Below, piece by piece: positions 36,586 to 46,144 of a stretch of 64,000 bases of DNA. The notes beneath the pieces are model-generated. The model was not told the DNA's origin. It saw only the letters and a list, made by a program, of their open reading frames with translations, and did not search any database. The DNA comes from Prevotella sp. UBA4268. GTDB lineage: Bacteria > Bacteroidota > Bacteroidia > Bacteroidales > Bacteroidaceae. Numbering within the stretch: position 1 is the stretch's first letter; each line of letters opens with the position of its first letter. The stretch covers positions 24,319 through 88,318 of the forward strand of contig DGWC01000013.1 of assembly GCA_002395135.1 (NCBI GenBank), given 5' to 3'. The position numbers and the translations under genes were made by a program.

Positions 36586-37824
36586 TTAATCAAAGAAACC
36601 GGGTTGCTTGTATTCAATGCCGAGTTCACGATCAACAGTGGCAAGAATTCCCTGCACCTGACCGAGTGCGAACATGCGTCCCAGGAACGAATACCCTGCG
36701 TTGTATCCTTTGGTTTCATCGCCCAGCATGGTCATACCATGATCAACGCGCATTGGCAGGGCGGGATTCTCTTTCTCAAAGATACGTGCCAGTTCTATAA
36801 TATCTGCGCGACCGCCCAAGTGACTGGCCTCTGTGAAGTCGCCATTGGGGAAAATGTGGCACGAGCGCAGATGTACGAAATGCGTGCGAGGTGCAAATTC
36901 GCGTGCCATTTCTACCACATTGTTGTAGGCACCGGCACTTAATGAGCCCGCACAGAACGTTAGACCGTTGTGTTTGTTCGGAACTGCATTCAAAAACCAT
37001 CGTATATCGTCAACGGTACGTACGATTCGGGGTAGGCCGAGAATCTCAATTGGTGGGTCATCGGGGTGTACGCACATATTCATATCATACTCTTCGCAAG
37101 TGGGCATGATGGCTTCGAGGAAGTATTTCATATTTTCGCGCAACTGATTCTTGTCAATGCCTTTATAAAGATTGAGGAATTCGCGGAATTTCTGAATAGG
37201 TGCCTCGTCGTTTTCACTGAAGTTTCCACTCACAAACCCCTGTGTCTTAATCACGATATTCTCTACCAGTTGATGATCTTTCTCTGGTGTCATCGTCTTG
37301 GCAAGTGCATCTGCCTCTTCAAGCACGTTTCTGTTCTGTGCAGAATCCAGTTCCGGTGGGAACTTAAATGCAGCCCATTCCTCGCGTGCACCTTCGCGCT
37401 TGAGGATGTATATGTCGAAATAGGCAAACTCCGCATAGTTGAAATAGAGGTTAGAGGCTCCGTTGGGGTTGTCATGAAGCAAGTCGGTACGAGCCCAGTC
37501 AAGCACGGGCATGAAGTTGTAGCAGATGCAATGGATGCCTTCTGCGGAGAGATTGCGAAGCGATTCCTTGTAAACCTCTATCTGGTGGTCTCTGTCAGGA
37601 CCTCCGTATTTAATGGTTTCCACCACAGGCAGGCTCTCCACCACACTCCATCTCATGCCATAACTCTCAATGTATTCGCGCAGGTCACGAATTTTCTCGC
37701 GTGTCCACACTTCTCCTAAAGGAACGTCGTGTAGTGCGGTTACGATACCTTCCACTCCAATTTGTTTGAGCATGGCAAGCGTAATCTTGTCGTTCTTGCC
37801 AAACCATCTCCAAGTTCTTTCCAT
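36586..37824 (-). CDS. uxuA: mannonate dehydratase
   Basis: UxuA dehydrates D-mannonate to 2-keto-3-deoxygluconate. I start at 37824 (412 residues, MERTWRWFGKNDKITL), because a longer in-frame start at 37863 would lie inside the promoter. The TIM-barrel enzyme shows GIVTALHDVPLGEVW, NMCVHPDDPPIEILGLPRI, FCAGSLSAGAYN, FVHLRSCHIFPNGDFTEASH and MRVDHGMTMLGDE, whose Cys and His residues bind the metal. It forms an operon with uxuB. Confidence 0.96.
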   Translation of the reverse strand: MERTWRWFGKNDKITLAMLKQIGVEGIVTALHDVPLGEVWTREKIRDLREYIESYGMRWSVVESLPVVETIKYGGPDRDHQIEVYKESLRNLSAEGIHCICYNFMPVLDWARTDLLHDNPNGASNLYFNYAEFAYFDIYILKREGAREEWAAFKFPPELDSAQNRNVLEEADALAKTMTPEKDHQLVENIVIKTQGFVSGNFSENDEAPIQKFREFLNLYKGIDKNQLRENMKYFLEAIMPTCEEYDMNMCVHPDDPPIEILGLPRIVRTVDDIRWFLNAVPNKHNGLTFCAGSLSAGAYNNVVEMAREFAPRTHFVHLRSCHIFPNGDFTEASHLGGRADIIELARIFEKENPALPMRVDHGMTMLGDETKGYNAGYSFLGRMFALGQVQGILATVDRELGIEYKQPGFFD

Positions 37825-37860
37825 AATGATATCTATTTTATGATTTGTCTGTTCTGATTG

Positions 37861-37868
37861 CAAAATTA
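37861..37868 (-). promoter_or_regulatory. -7 element of uxuA-uxuB
   Basis: The minus strand reads TAATTTTGCA. A TTTG at 37892-37895 is a possible -33 element at 23-bp spacing, longer than usual. Confidence 0.5.
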
Positions 37869-38010
37869 AGAAATTTTGTTGTTATCCATGCCAAAAGAAT
37901 GCATTTTTTCATACAATACACATTATTATATATGTATGACACATTTGTATCGTTGCATGTACCTGTGTTTTGCCGCTTTTTTCTTGTATCGTTGCCAGCG
38001 TAGCATGCCG

Positions 38011-39198
38011 TTATTTCAGTACGTCGCCTATTTCTTCAAGGTTCCCGTCGTTGGCTCTCTGGGCGATTCTGAGCAGGTGGCAGAGTAGGGGATATATGTT
38101 CACATTGCGGAAATGCGGCCGTTTGATGTGCCTGAAGTCAGGTCCCACGGCACGGAACATGGCTTGCATGTCGCCATATTCATGGTCGTAGCCATGCACA
38201 CCGCCAGTAGTGACGGGCGAATCAGTGAACAGCCATCCCAAATCGGGTAATACCACGATGTCACCTACATTCTCATTGGAGCCGTAGTGCAGGTATTCAG
38301 GAATGTCACCGCGTTTCCACACTTTGACGTGATCCACGTTTTTCAGCGCATTATATACAGAATCGCAGCATTTCTCTTTCACATAGATATTCGAAGGAAC
38401 GTCTCCTTCCACTGAAAAGATCCATTCTTTTTTCAGATATTTCATCACGGGAACCTGCCGAATAGGTTCTGTCAGCGTCATTCCGTGGTCGGAGAGCACA
38501 ATGAAATTCACTTGTTTGCCGATGGGCAGGCATAGTATTCGGTTATAAAGGCAATGCATCAGCGAGTCCATCTCCGTTACGGCGTGTCGTGTCTTCTTGC
38601 TTTGCGGACCGTGGAGATGGCCGAAAAAGTCGGGTTGTTCAAAATAGGCCATTATCAGCGAAGGCCTGGAATCGTCGGGTTTGCTCAGTTCTTCAATGAT
38701 GCCGTCAATGCGCTCGTCAAACGTCAGTTGTGGTTTCTGGTCATAAAGATAATACCTGTCGGGATACATACCCTTCACCTTTACGTCGGAACCGGGCCAG
38801 TAGAACACCGCTGTGTGCAGGTTCTGCTTCTGTGCTGTAATCCATATCGGCTCTCCTCCATAGAAACGAGGATTGAATTTAGTATCTGCGTTGCCCAAAG
38901 AGAACTGTTTTCCATCGGCTCTGCACCGGAATGTGTTTGCAATAATGCCGTGGTGGTCGGGGTAGAGGCCGGTGGCAATGGTATAGTGATTGGGAAATGT
39001 CTTTGAAGGGAATGATGGAATGAGCCCGCTTTCCACTCCCTCACTGGCCATCCAGTCGAAAAATGGCGTGTCATACCACTGCGGATAGTCCCATCGGCAT
39101 CCGTCGAGCGACACCACCACCGTATAGTGCTTTTCGTTTTGCGCATGCATTGCCATGAAGAGGCATGGCAGTAATGCGGTTATAAATAGTCTTCTCAT
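38011..39198 (-). CDS. exported nucleotide pyrophosphatase/phosphodiesterase (alkaline phosphatase superfamily)
   Basis: The 395-residue protein has a signal peptide (RRLFITALLPCLFMAMHAQ) and the fold of ectonucleotide pyrophosphatase/phosphodiesterases. The first metal ligand is D32 in VSLDGCRWDYPQ and the nucleophile is T67 in FPSKTFPNHYT. Later ligands are in YFEQPDFFGHLHGP, VLSDHGMT and VHGYDHEYGDMQAMF. It probably hydrolyses phosphodiester or pyrophosphate bonds of nucleotides or sugar nucleotides in the periplasm. It lies 59 bp after rlmH and may be cotranscribed with it. Confidence 0.92.
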   Translation of the reverse strand: MRRLFITALLPCLFMAMHAQNEKHYTVVVSLDGCRWDYPQWYDTPFFDWMASEGVESGLIPSFPSKTFPNHYTIATGLYPDHHGIIANTFRCRADGKQFSLGNADTKFNPRFYGGEPIWITAQKQNLHTAVFYWPGSDVKVKGMYPDRYYLYDQKPQLTFDERIDGIIEELSKPDDSRPSLIMAYFEQPDFFGHLHGPQSKKTRHAVTEMDSLMHCLYNRILCLPIGKQVNFIVLSDHGMTLTEPIRQVPVMKYLKKEWIFSVEGDVPSNIYVKEKCCDSVYNALKNVDHVKVWKRGDIPEYLHYGSNENVGDIVVLPDLGWLFTDSPVTTGGVHGYDHEYGDMQAMFRAVGPDFRHIKRPHFRNVNIYPLLCHLLRIAQRANDGNLEEIGDVLK

Positions 39199-39257
39199 TT
39201 TCAGGATGATAGATTGTCAGTATAAACTAATACTATAATTGTATGTATAGGCATGGC

Positions 39258-39728
39258 TTATTCGTGATGATAAGGCTCGCCCTTGATGATAGTACATGCG
39301 CGATAGAGTTGTTCGGTGAAGATCATGCGCACCATCTGGTGTGAAAATGTCATCTTGGAGAGCGACAACTGCTCGTTGGCACGACTATAAACGGCACTGG
39401 AAAAGCCATATGGACCACCAATAACAAACACCACGCGCCGTCCGGAAGCCTGCTTGCGCTGCAACCAGCGGGCCATTTCCACGCTGCGCAACTCCTGCCC
39501 GCGCTCGTCTAAGAGCACCACGGAGTCGGTTGCCTGAATCTGTTTCAATATCATTTCGCCCTCTTGTTCTTTCTGTTGTTCCTCAGAAAGGCTCTTCGTG
39601 TTCTTCAATTCGGGCAACGTTGTCATTTCAAAAGGCATGTAATGACTTATGCGCTCCACATAGTCGTCTATGCATGCACTGATGTGCTTGTTGGTGGTTT
39701 TTCCCACAAGTATCAGCAGTGTCTTCAT
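39258..39728 (-). CDS. rlmH: 23S rRNA (pseudouridine1915-N3)-methyltransferase RlmH
   Basis: RlmH methylates pseudouridine 1915 in helix 69 of 23S rRNA. The 156-residue SPOUT-class enzyme has the SAM-binding knot motif VVFVIGGPYGFSSAVY, LLDERGQELRSVEMARWL, and the C-terminal SLSKMTFSHQMVRMIFTEQL and IKGEPYHHE. It begins inside the stop codon of the DUF4491 gene (4-bp overlap), which indicates translational coupling. Confidence 0.97.
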   Translation of the reverse strand: MKTLLILVGKTTNKHISACIDDYVERISHYMPFEMTTLPELKNTKSLSEEQQKEQEGEMILKQIQATDSVVLLDERGQELRSVEMARWLQRKQASGRRVVFVIGGPYGFSSAVYSRANEQLSLSKMTFSHQMVRMIFTEQLYRACTIIKGEPYHHE

Positions 39729-40102
39729 GATTCTTTATAATTAGCAGGATGTTTTTTGCCATTTTTGCACACGGGACACAGGCTTTCGTCTTCGCTGATG
39801 CCTTCATACTCATGTTTCCGCTTGGGATTCATCGGGAACCAACCCTTTTGCACGCGCTTTTTTTGCGAAAACAGTTCACCGATACCCCATAGGAATGAGG
39901 CTCCGGTGACACCGAGAATGGATGAAAAAATAACATTCTCAATCAGAAATGCACAACTGATGCACACGATGCCGATGAGCAGATAGACCCACCAGTAGCG
40001 TGTTCCGGTGTAATACTCTTGTTTGATAACCAGCGGATGGCATAGTCCGATGATGAGAAATGTGCTTATGGCAATGATAATGCCTGTGAAATGTAGTTCC
40101 AT
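39725..40102 (-). CDS. DUF4491 family small membrane protein
   Basis: The 125-residue protein has three or four predicted membrane segments (FTGIIIAISTFLIIGLCHP, WWVYLLIGIVCISCAFLIE, SSILGVTGASFLWGIGELF). A short C-terminal cytoplasmic tail follows, with KKRVQKGWFPMNPKRKHEY and a Cys-x2-Cys (CPVCKNGKKHP). I recognise it as the Bacteroidetes DUF4491 family of unknown function. It overlaps rlmH by 4 bp and is the first gene of that unit. Confidence 0.85.
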   Translation of the reverse strand: MELHFTGIIIAISTFLIIGLCHPLVIKQEYYTGTRYWWVYLLIGIVCISCAFLIENVIFSSILGVTGASFLWGIGELFSQKKRVQKGWFPMNPKRKHEYEGISEDESLCPVCKNGKKHPANYKES

Positions 40103-40127
40103 GTAAACATGTTTTGTTCGACGCTTG

Positions 40128-40135
40128 CAAATTTA
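40128..40135 (-). promoter_or_regulatory. -7 element of the DUF4491-rlmH unit
   Basis: The minus strand reads TAAATTTGCA, 26 bp before the ATG. The -33 element is unclear. Confidence 0.5.
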
Positions 40136-40530
40136 CGAATAATTGCTGACATTGAAAAGCAATTTGGGAAGATTAACGCTAACTTGCCCATTGCAGGTCG
40201 CAAATACTCCATATGAAACGGTATGCTATCCAGTCTGCTTATTTGCAGATCATGAAAGGTTGCGTTGCAAACATGGTCATTTTTCTTTCATGAAAATTGA
40301 TTATTTACTTTTCCATTAACTAAGCATTCGTGAATCAATACTTATCTCCTTGTATGGAAAAGGAGCCGCGGCGGATTGGGTACAATGGCACATATTCGCG
40401 GCATTACCGGGACGGGCACACTTGGCGTGGCTATAGATACTGTTTGCGAGGTACAAATATATTGTTTACGTTTTTTAAGAGTATGGCCTGGTTTTGTTAA
40501 TAGATTTTTACAGGTTACGGCATTCCATAT
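40136..40530. other. intergenic region between DUF4491 and dnaB, with one possible small ORF
   Basis: I see no RNA gene or repeat here. A GC-richer patch (about 40360-40440) contains a 48-codon open frame from ATG 40354 to TAA 40500 on the plus strand. Its predicted peptide is rich in Tyr, Arg and Gly (NGTYSRHYRDGHTWRGYRY). There is no promoter directly upstream and no recognised family, so I do not call it a gene. Confidence 0.2.
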
Positions 40531-40562
40531 TTTGGTTATCTGCTCTTAGTGTTGTACCTTTG
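40531..40562 (+). promoter_or_regulatory. dnaB promoter
   Basis: TTTG (40531-40534), a 20-bp spacer and TACCTTTG (40555-40562) match the consensus. A further TAAATTTG at 40628-40635 could be a second start but lacks a -33 element. Confidence 0.8.
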
Positions 40563-40656
40563 CCAAGCATTTAAAGAAAAAAAGTAAAATCTGTATTCCA
40601 ATGATGAAGATTCTCAATATTTTTATCTAAATTTGCATCCCAAAAACATTTGTCAC

Positions 40657-42147
40657 ATGCCAGAAAGAAAAAGAAACAATACCCCGATAGACCCCAGTTA
40701 CGGCCATCTCCAGCCACAAGCCACAGATATAGAGCGCGTGGTGCTGGGTGCATTGATGATTGACAAGGACGCTTTCTCCGTTGTAAGCGAGATTTTGACT
40801 CCCGAAACCTTCTATGAACCGCGCAACCAGAAAATTTATCATGCCATTCAAACGCTTTCGCTTGCTGAGAAACCTGTGGATATCATGACCGTTATTGAGG
40901 AATTGAAACGTGAATCCACGCTCGAAGAAGTTGGAGGTCCCGCTTATATCATCGAACTTAGTTCGCATGTGGTTTCGTCTGCTCATATCGAGTATCACTC
41001 GCGCATACTTAAGCAGAAGCATATGGCCCGTCAACTCATCACGTATGCCAGCGTCATCGAAGGGAAAGCGTTTGATGAAGGGGTGGATGTGGATGAACTG
41101 ATGCAGGAAGCAGAGGCAAAACTCTTCGAATTGTCCCAGAAAAACATGCGGCAAGACTATCTTCAGATTGACCCGATTCTTACGCAGGCCGTTGATATAT
41201 TGCAGAAGGCAGCAGCCAATACCGGCGGTTTGACAGGTATAGCCACAGGTTACACGAAACTGGACGATATGACTGCCGGATGGCAACCGTCAGACTTGGT
41301 CATCATTGCTGGTCGTCCGGCCATGGGAAAGACGGCATTTGCCCTGTCGCTTGCCAAGAATATTGCTGTAGATTATCAGGTTCCCACAGCATTCTTCTCT
41401 CTTGAAATGAACAATGTTCAGTTGGTAAACCGATTGATATCAAATGTTTGCGAGATTTCCGGAAAGAAAATACTTAACGGACAGTTAGATGATGAGGAAT
41501 GGAAACGGCTCGACCGCAACATCCGTAGTCTGCAAGGGGCTCCCATTTACATAGACGACACGCCGGGAATGAGCATCTTTGAACTGCGAACCAAAGCCCG
41601 AAGGTTGGTGAGAGAGAAGGGCGTGAAAATCATTATGATAGACTATTTGCAGTTGATGAATGCAAACGGCGCGCGTTTTGGTAGCAGACAGGAAGAAGTC
41701 TCCACCATCAGCCGCTCGCTGAAAACACTCGCCAAGGAACTGAATATCCCGATTCTGGCCCTGTCGCAGTTGAATCGTACGGTGGAAAACCGTGACGGCA
41801 TTGAAGGAAAACGCCCGCAACTGAGTGATTTGCGTGAGTCGGGAGCCATTGAGCAGGATGCCGACATGGTGCTGTTTGTGCATCGCCCTGAGTATTATCG
41901 CATATTCCAGGATGATAATGGTAATGACTTGCGTGGCATGGCACAGATAATCATTGCCAAGCACCGTAAGGGTGCCACGGGAGATGTGCTTCTTAATTTC
42001 CGTGGAGAGTTCACTCGTTTCCAAAATCCTGAAGATGTTGTAATACCATCAGCACAAGGAATGGAAGGAGAGTTCAGGGGATCGAAACTGAATGATGGCA
42101 TTCCGCCCATTCCGCCAGAGCCAATCAGTGGGCAGGTTCCGTTTTAA
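40657..42147 (+). CDS. dnaB: replicative DNA helicase DnaB
   Basis: DnaB is the hexameric 5'-3' helicase of the replication fork. I start at 40657 (MPERKRNNTP, 496 residues); an in-frame ATG at 40633 overlaps a possible promoter. The N-terminal primase-interaction domain begins at IERVVLGALMID. The RecA-like core has Walker A GRPAMGKTAFALSLA, Walker B VKIIMIDYLQLMN, and the DnaB motifs SLEMNNVQLVNRL, LALSQLNR and LSDLRESGAIEQDADMV. No intein is present. The next gene follows within 36 bp. Confidence 0.97.
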   Translation: MPERKRNNTPIDPSYGHLQPQATDIERVVLGALMIDKDAFSVVSEILTPETFYEPRNQKIYHAIQTLSLAEKPVDIMTVIEELKRESTLEEVGGPAYIIELSSHVVSSAHIEYHSRILKQKHMARQLITYASVIEGKAFDEGVDVDELMQEAEAKLFELSQKNMRQDYLQIDPILTQAVDILQKAAANTGGLTGIATGYTKLDDMTAGWQPSDLVIIAGRPAMGKTAFALSLAKNIAVDYQVPTAFFSLEMNNVQLVNRLISNVCEISGKKILNGQLDDEEWKRLDRNIRSLQGAPIYIDDTPGMSIFELRTKARRLVREKGVKIIMIDYLQLMNANGARFGSRQEEVSTISRSLKTLAKELNIPILALSQLNRTVENRDGIEGKRPQLSDLRESGAIEQDADMVLFVHRPEYYRIFQDDNGNDLRGMAQIIIAKHRKGATGDVLLNFRGEFTRFQNPEDVVIPSAQGMEGEFRGSKLNDGIPPIPPEPISGQVPF

Positions 42148-42182
42148 TGGATGGAAATACACCTATTTATATATATAGAAAG

Positions 42183-42854
42183 ATGAGGACAAGGAGTTTA
42201 TTCATGTTGATTGTGCTGGTAGCCATGGGAGCATCGGCACAGGTGAAAAAGTCTGTATCCATACTCGGAGACAGTTATTCCACATTTGAAGGATTTGTAA
42301 CACCCTCCACCAACGAAATGTGGTATTACGAAGAAACGCGTGACAACACCGATGTGGACGATGTTACGCAAACCTGGTGGTGGCGTTTTATCAAGGAGAA
42401 CGATTATAAATTGTGTATCAATAATTCGTGGAGCGGATCTACCATCGGCTATTATGGTTATGCCGGCAACGATTATAGCGAGCGTTCATTTATACGCCGG
42501 ATGAATCATTTGGGCAATCCAGACCTGATTTTCATATTTGGCGGAACTAACGACAGTTGGGCTGGGGCGCCGATGGGTGAGTTCAAGTATGAAAAATTGC
42601 GTCAAGACGATTTCTTCTCATACCGTCCGGCTCTGGCGTTCCTGCTGAGTCAGATGCAGAAACGCTATCCCAATGTGGAACTGGTATTCCTTATCAATGA
42701 CGGACTGCGCGAGGAACTGGTGAGCAGCACTAAAACGATATGCGACCATTACGGCGTTTCCTACATTCAACTTGAGAACATAGACAAGAAAAATGGTCAT
42801 CCCACCATCAAGGGAATGGGGCAGATTGCCGAACAAATCAAGAAGGGATTATAG
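42183..42854 (+). CDS. exported SGNH/GDSL hydrolase
   Basis: I start at 42183, where a signal peptide begins (RTRSLFMLIVLVAMGASAQ), giving 223 residues; an ATG at 42147 overlapping the dnaB stop is in frame but puts charged residues first. Block I is ILGDSYSTFEG (catalytic Ser about 31), block III is FIFGGTNDSW (oxyanion Asn), and the C-terminal D-x2-x-x-H is in KKNGHPTIKGM. This is an esterase or lipase of the SGNH fold, probably acting on acylated or acetylated glycans in the periplasm. The substrate is unknown. Confidence 0.9.
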   Translation: MRTRSLFMLIVLVAMGASAQVKKSVSILGDSYSTFEGFVTPSTNEMWYYEETRDNTDVDDVTQTWWWRFIKENDYKLCINNSWSGSTIGYYGYAGNDYSERSFIRRMNHLGNPDLIFIFGGTNDSWAGAPMGEFKYEKLRQDDFFSYRPALAFLLSQMQKRYPNVELVFLINDGLREELVSSTKTICDHYGVSYIQLENIDKKNGHPTIKGMGQIAEQIKKGL

Positions 42855-42906
42855 TCCCGATTCTGCTCTAAATCGTAAGTGAACGGGCGAAAAAAGTTAC
42901 AAATTA

Positions 42907-42938
42907 TTTGCTGAATTCAATATAAATATGTAATTTTG
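42907..42938 (+). promoter_or_regulatory. leu operon promoter
   Basis: TTTG (42907-42910), a 20-bp spacer and TAATTTTG (42931-42938) match the consensus. It precedes the leader peptide at 42978. Confidence 0.85.
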
Positions 42939-42977
42939 CAGCGCAAAAGAATATAAACCATTAAACGAACAATCAAA

Positions 42978-43061
42978 ATGAAGCAGCCAAGTGCAAGCCT
43001 ATACATTATTAATATTATCCGACTGCATCGCGCGGGCGGAAGTGTTAAGGTGTGCAGGTAG
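42978..43061 (+). CDS. leu operon leader peptide
   Basis: A 27-codon open frame begins at ATG 42978 and ends at TAG 43059-43061, between the leu promoter and an intrinsic terminator. Codons 8-16 read Leu-Tyr-Ile-Ile-Asn-Ile-Ile-Arg-Leu, so four Ile and two Leu codons are concentrated in nine. The upstream bases are A-rich, as expected for translation starts in this phylum. Ribosome position on this peptide would control the downstream RNA fold (see the attenuator entry). The gene is too short for ordinary gene finders. Confidence 0.75.
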   Translation: MKQPSASLYIINIIRLHRAGGSVKVCR

Positions 43062-43117
43062 CAGTGCACAAAATATGACAACAAACCTTTCCACTTCCGC
43101 GGTGTGAAAGGTTTTTT
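43036..43117 (+). promoter_or_regulatory. leu operon transcription attenuator (antiterminator and terminator)
   Basis: The terminator stem pairs 43083-43091 with 43106-43114, with an inner CAC/GTG extension, and is followed by TTTTTT (43112-43117). An alternative 9-bp pairing, GCGGAAGTG (43036-43044) with CACTTCCGC (43092-43100), would break the terminator. A small hairpin (43051-43056 with 43065-43070) brackets the leader stop codon. A ribosome stalled at the Ile codons (43005-43019) leaves 43036-43044 free to form the antiterminator. A ribosome reaching the stop codon covers it. This is classical ribosome-mediated attenuation, inferred from pairing alone. Confidence 0.75.
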
Positions 43118-43180
43118 GTTTTATGGCAGGAATCTTCCCAGGAGAATAATAAGGTAAAAAGATTAAATAAACAGAACAAC

Positions 43181-44680
43181 ATGAGTGAAAGATTATTTAT
43201 TTTCGACACGACTCTGAGAGACGGCGAGCAGGTTCCTGGTTGCCAGTTGAACACGGTTGAGAAAATCCAAGTGGCTAAGCAACTTGAACAGTTGGGCGTG
43301 GATGTTATTGAGGCAGGATTCCCTATATCCAGTCCTGGTGACTTCAACTCGGTGATTGAAATTTCCAAGGCCGTGACATGGCCAACAATATGTGCGCTGA
43401 CCCGTGCCGTTGAGAAAGACATCGACGTTGCTGTGGAGAGTCTTCAGTATGCCAAGCGCAAACGCATCCATACCGGTATCGGAACGAGTGACCCGCATAT
43501 CAAATACAAGTTCAATTCCAACCGTGAGGAAATCATAGAGCGGGCTGTGGCTGCCGTGAAATATGCGAAGAAGTTTGTGGAAGACGTGGAGTTTTATGCC
43601 GAAGATGCCGGTCGCACTGACAATGAATATCTTGCACGGGTGATAGAAGCCGTGATAAAGGCTGGAGCAACCGTAGTAAACATCCCAGATACGACGGGCT
43701 ATTGCCTGCCTTCTGAATATGGCGAGAAAATAAAATACCTTGTAGAGCACGTCAGCGGAATAGAAAAGGCCATTATTTCCACCCATTGTCACAACGACTT
43801 GGGTATGGCAACGGCCAACACCTTTAGTGGTGTGGTGAACGGTGCGCGCCAGGTGGAAGTGACAATCAATGGTATTGGCGAGCGCGCTGGTAACACTTCG
43901 CTCGAAGAAATAGCCATGATTCTCAAGTGCCACAAGCATTTGAACATCGATACGAATATCAATTCAACCAAGATATATCCCACGAGCAGAATGGTTTCGG
44001 GATTGATGAACATGCCCGTTCAGCCAAACAAAGCCATCGTGGGGCGCAATGCCTTTGCGCATTCCAGTGGTATTCATCAAGACGGCGTGCTGAAAAACGT
44101 ACAGACTTATGAGATTATTGATCCGAAAGATGTAGGTCTCGACGACAATTCCATCGTTCTTACGGCGCGCAGTGGCAGGGCGGCGCTTAAATATCGTCTT
44201 GAAGTATTAGGCGTGAACATAGATAATGAGAAGAAACTCGATGCCTTGTATCACAAATTCTTGGCACTTGCCGACCGGAAAAAAGAGGTGAACGATGATG
44301 AAATACTGACTTTGGCCGGTGCTGACCAGTCAGAAAACCATTCCGTGCGCCTCGATTACCTGCAAGTGACCACGGGTATGGGCGTGAAGAGCGTAGCAAG
44401 TATTGGCTTGGATATCAGTGGACAGAAGTTCGAGGCTGCTGCCACGGGCAATGGTCCGGTAGATGCCGCCATCAAGGGGTTAAAGAAAATCATCCAAAAG
44501 CAGATGACTTTGAAGGAGTTTACTATCCAGGCCATCTCGAAAGGCTCTGATGACATGGGAAAAGTGCACATGCAAGTTGAATACAATGGCAGTGTTTATT
44601 ATGGTTTTGGTGCCAACACTGACATCGTTACAGCATCAGTTGAGGCCTATATCGATTGTATCAACAAGTTCAGAAATTAG
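43181..44680 (+). CDS. leuA: 2-isopropylmalate synthase
   Basis: LeuA condenses 2-ketoisovalerate with acetyl-CoA, the first step of leucine synthesis. The 499-residue protein has the HMGL-like barrel signature [15 protein letters not shown] near the N-terminus, the metal site [15 protein letters not shown], and the C-terminal LeuA regulatory domain (from about 385) that binds leucine for feedback control. It is the first enzyme gene behind the attenuator, followed 48 bp later by leuC. Confidence 0.97.
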   Translation: MSERLFIFDTTLRDGEQVPGCQLNTVEKIQVAKQLEQLGVDVIEAGFPISSPGDFNSVIEISKAVTWPTICALTRAVEKDIDVAVESLQYAKRKRIHTGIGTSDPHIKYKFNSNREEIIERAVAAVKYAKKFVEDVEFYAEDAGRTDNEYLARVIEAVIKAGATVVNIPDTTGYCLPSEYGEKIKYLVEHVSGIEKAIISTHCHNDLGMATANTFSGVVNGARQVEVTINGIGERAGNTSLEEIAMILKCHKHLNIDTNINSTKIYPTSRMVSGLMNMPVQPNKAIVGRNAFAHSSGIHQDGVLKNVQTYEIIDPKDVGLDDNSIVLTARSGRAALKYRLEVLGVNIDNEKKLDALYHKFLALADRKKEVNDDEILTLAGADQSENHSVRLDYLQVTTGMGVKSVASIGLDISGQKFEAAATGNGPVDAAIKGLKKIIQKQMTLKEFTIQAISKGSDDMGKVHMQVEYNGSVYYGFGANTDIVTASVEAYIDCINKFRN

Positions 44681-44728
44681 TTTTTTTTCTTATTAACGTA
44701 TTATCAAATTATTAATGTAGAATACCCG

Positions 44729-46129
44729 ATGAATACATTATTCGACAAAATTTGGGACAAGCATGTGGTGCAGATGATCAGCGACGGCCCCACGCAGTTA
44801 TATATCGACCGCTTGTACTGCCATGAAGTTACTTCGCCGCAGGCTTTCGACGGCATGCGTGCAAGAGGGTTGAAGTGTTTCCGTCCGCAGCAGATTATCT
44901 GTATGCCCGACCATAACACTCCCACTCATGACCAAGACAAGCCAATAGCCGATCCCATATCCAAGAAACAGGTGGATGCCTTGAAGAAAAATGCTGAGGA
45001 TTTCGGACTGACGCATTATGGTATGATGGATCCCAGTAATGGTATTATCCATGTGGTGGGTCCTGAGAAAGGTCTCTCGCTGCCAGGTATGACCATCGTT
45101 TGCGGCGATTCCCATACAAGCACGCATGGCGCTATGGGGGCTGTTGCTTTCGGCATCGGTACATCTGAAGTGGAGATGGTGCTGGCATCGCAGTGCATCC
45201 TCCAGCAGAAGCCCAAGTCGATGCGCATTACCATCAATGGGAAATTGGGCAAGTGTGTGTCTGCCAAGGATGTTGCCTTGTATCTCATGTCGCAATTGTC
45301 AACGAGCGGTGCCACCGGTTATTTCGTGGAATATGCTGGAGACGTTGTGCGGAATATGAGCATGGAAGGGCGGCTCACGCTTTGCAATCTTTCCATCGAG
45401 ATGGGAGCACGTGGCGGTTTTGTGGCTCCTGATGAAACAACTTTTGCCTATCTGAAGGGACGTGAGTATGCTCCGAAAGGTGAAGAATGGGATAAGTGTG
45501 TGGCCTATTGGAAGACATTGAAGAGTGATGATGATGCCGTCTTCGATAAAGAAATGGTGTTCGATGCCCGTGACATAGAACCCAGAATCACATACGGTAC
45601 AAACCCAGGTATGGGAATTGGCATTTCAGAGTGCATACCCAATCTCAGCGAAATCGAGGAAACAGGTAAGGCTGGTTTCAAGAAGGCTCTTGACTACATG
45701 GGATTTGCTGCCGGACAACGACTTTTAGGTCATCCGGTAGACTATGTATTCCTTGGTGCCTGCACGAATGGCCGTATTGAGGACTTCCGTGCATTCGCTT
45801 CTGTGGTGAAAGGTCGCAAAAAAGCAGACGGAGTGGTAGCATGGCTGGTACCAGGATCATGGTCTGTTGAGCGTCAAATCCGTGAAGAAGGGCTGGATGT
45901 AGTATTAAAAGAAGCCGGATTTGATATCCGCCAGCCGGGATGTTCGGCATGCCTCGCCATGAACGATGACAAAATACCCGCAGGAAAGTATGCTGTGTCA
46001 ACCAGTAATCGGAATTTTGAAGGACGACAAGGGCCTGGGGCGCGCACCATTTTGGCATCTCCGCTTGTTGCGGCCGCTGCTGCTGTTACGGGTGTGATTA
46101 CAGATCCGAGAGTTTTAGATGAAATGTGA
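44729..46129 (+). CDS. leuC: 3-isopropylmalate dehydratase large subunit
   Basis: LeuC carries the 4Fe-4S cluster of isopropylmalate isomerase, which converts 2- to 3-isopropylmalate (and citramalate in the Ile pathway). The 466-residue protein has the cluster Cys residues in [13 protein letters not shown] and GCSACLAMN, and the active-site segment [19 protein letters not shown]. Length and order are normal. LeuD follows after 15 bp. Confidence 0.97.
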   Translation: MNTLFDKIWDKHVVQMISDGPTQLYIDRLYCHEVTSPQAFDGMRARGLKCFRPQQIICMPDHNTPTHDQDKPIADPISKKQVDALKKNAEDFGLTHYGMMDPSNGIIHVVGPEKGLSLPGMTIVCGDSHTSTHGAMGAVAFGIGTSEVEMVLASQCILQQKPKSMRITINGKLGKCVSAKDVALYLMSQLSTSGATGYFVEYAGDVVRNMSMEGRLTLCNLSIEMGARGGFVAPDETTFAYLKGREYAPKGEEWDKCVAYWKTLKSDDDAVFDKEMVFDARDIEPRITYGTNPGMGIGISECIPNLSEIEETGKAGFKKALDYMGFAAGQRLLGHPVDYVFLGACTNGRIEDFRAFASVVKGRKKADGVVAWLVPGSWSVERQIREEGLDVVLKEAGFDIRQPGCSACLAMNDDKIPAGKYAVSTSNRNFEGRQGPGARTILASPLVAAAAAVTGVITDPRVLDEM

Positions 46130-46144
46130 AAGGAGAGACAAACA

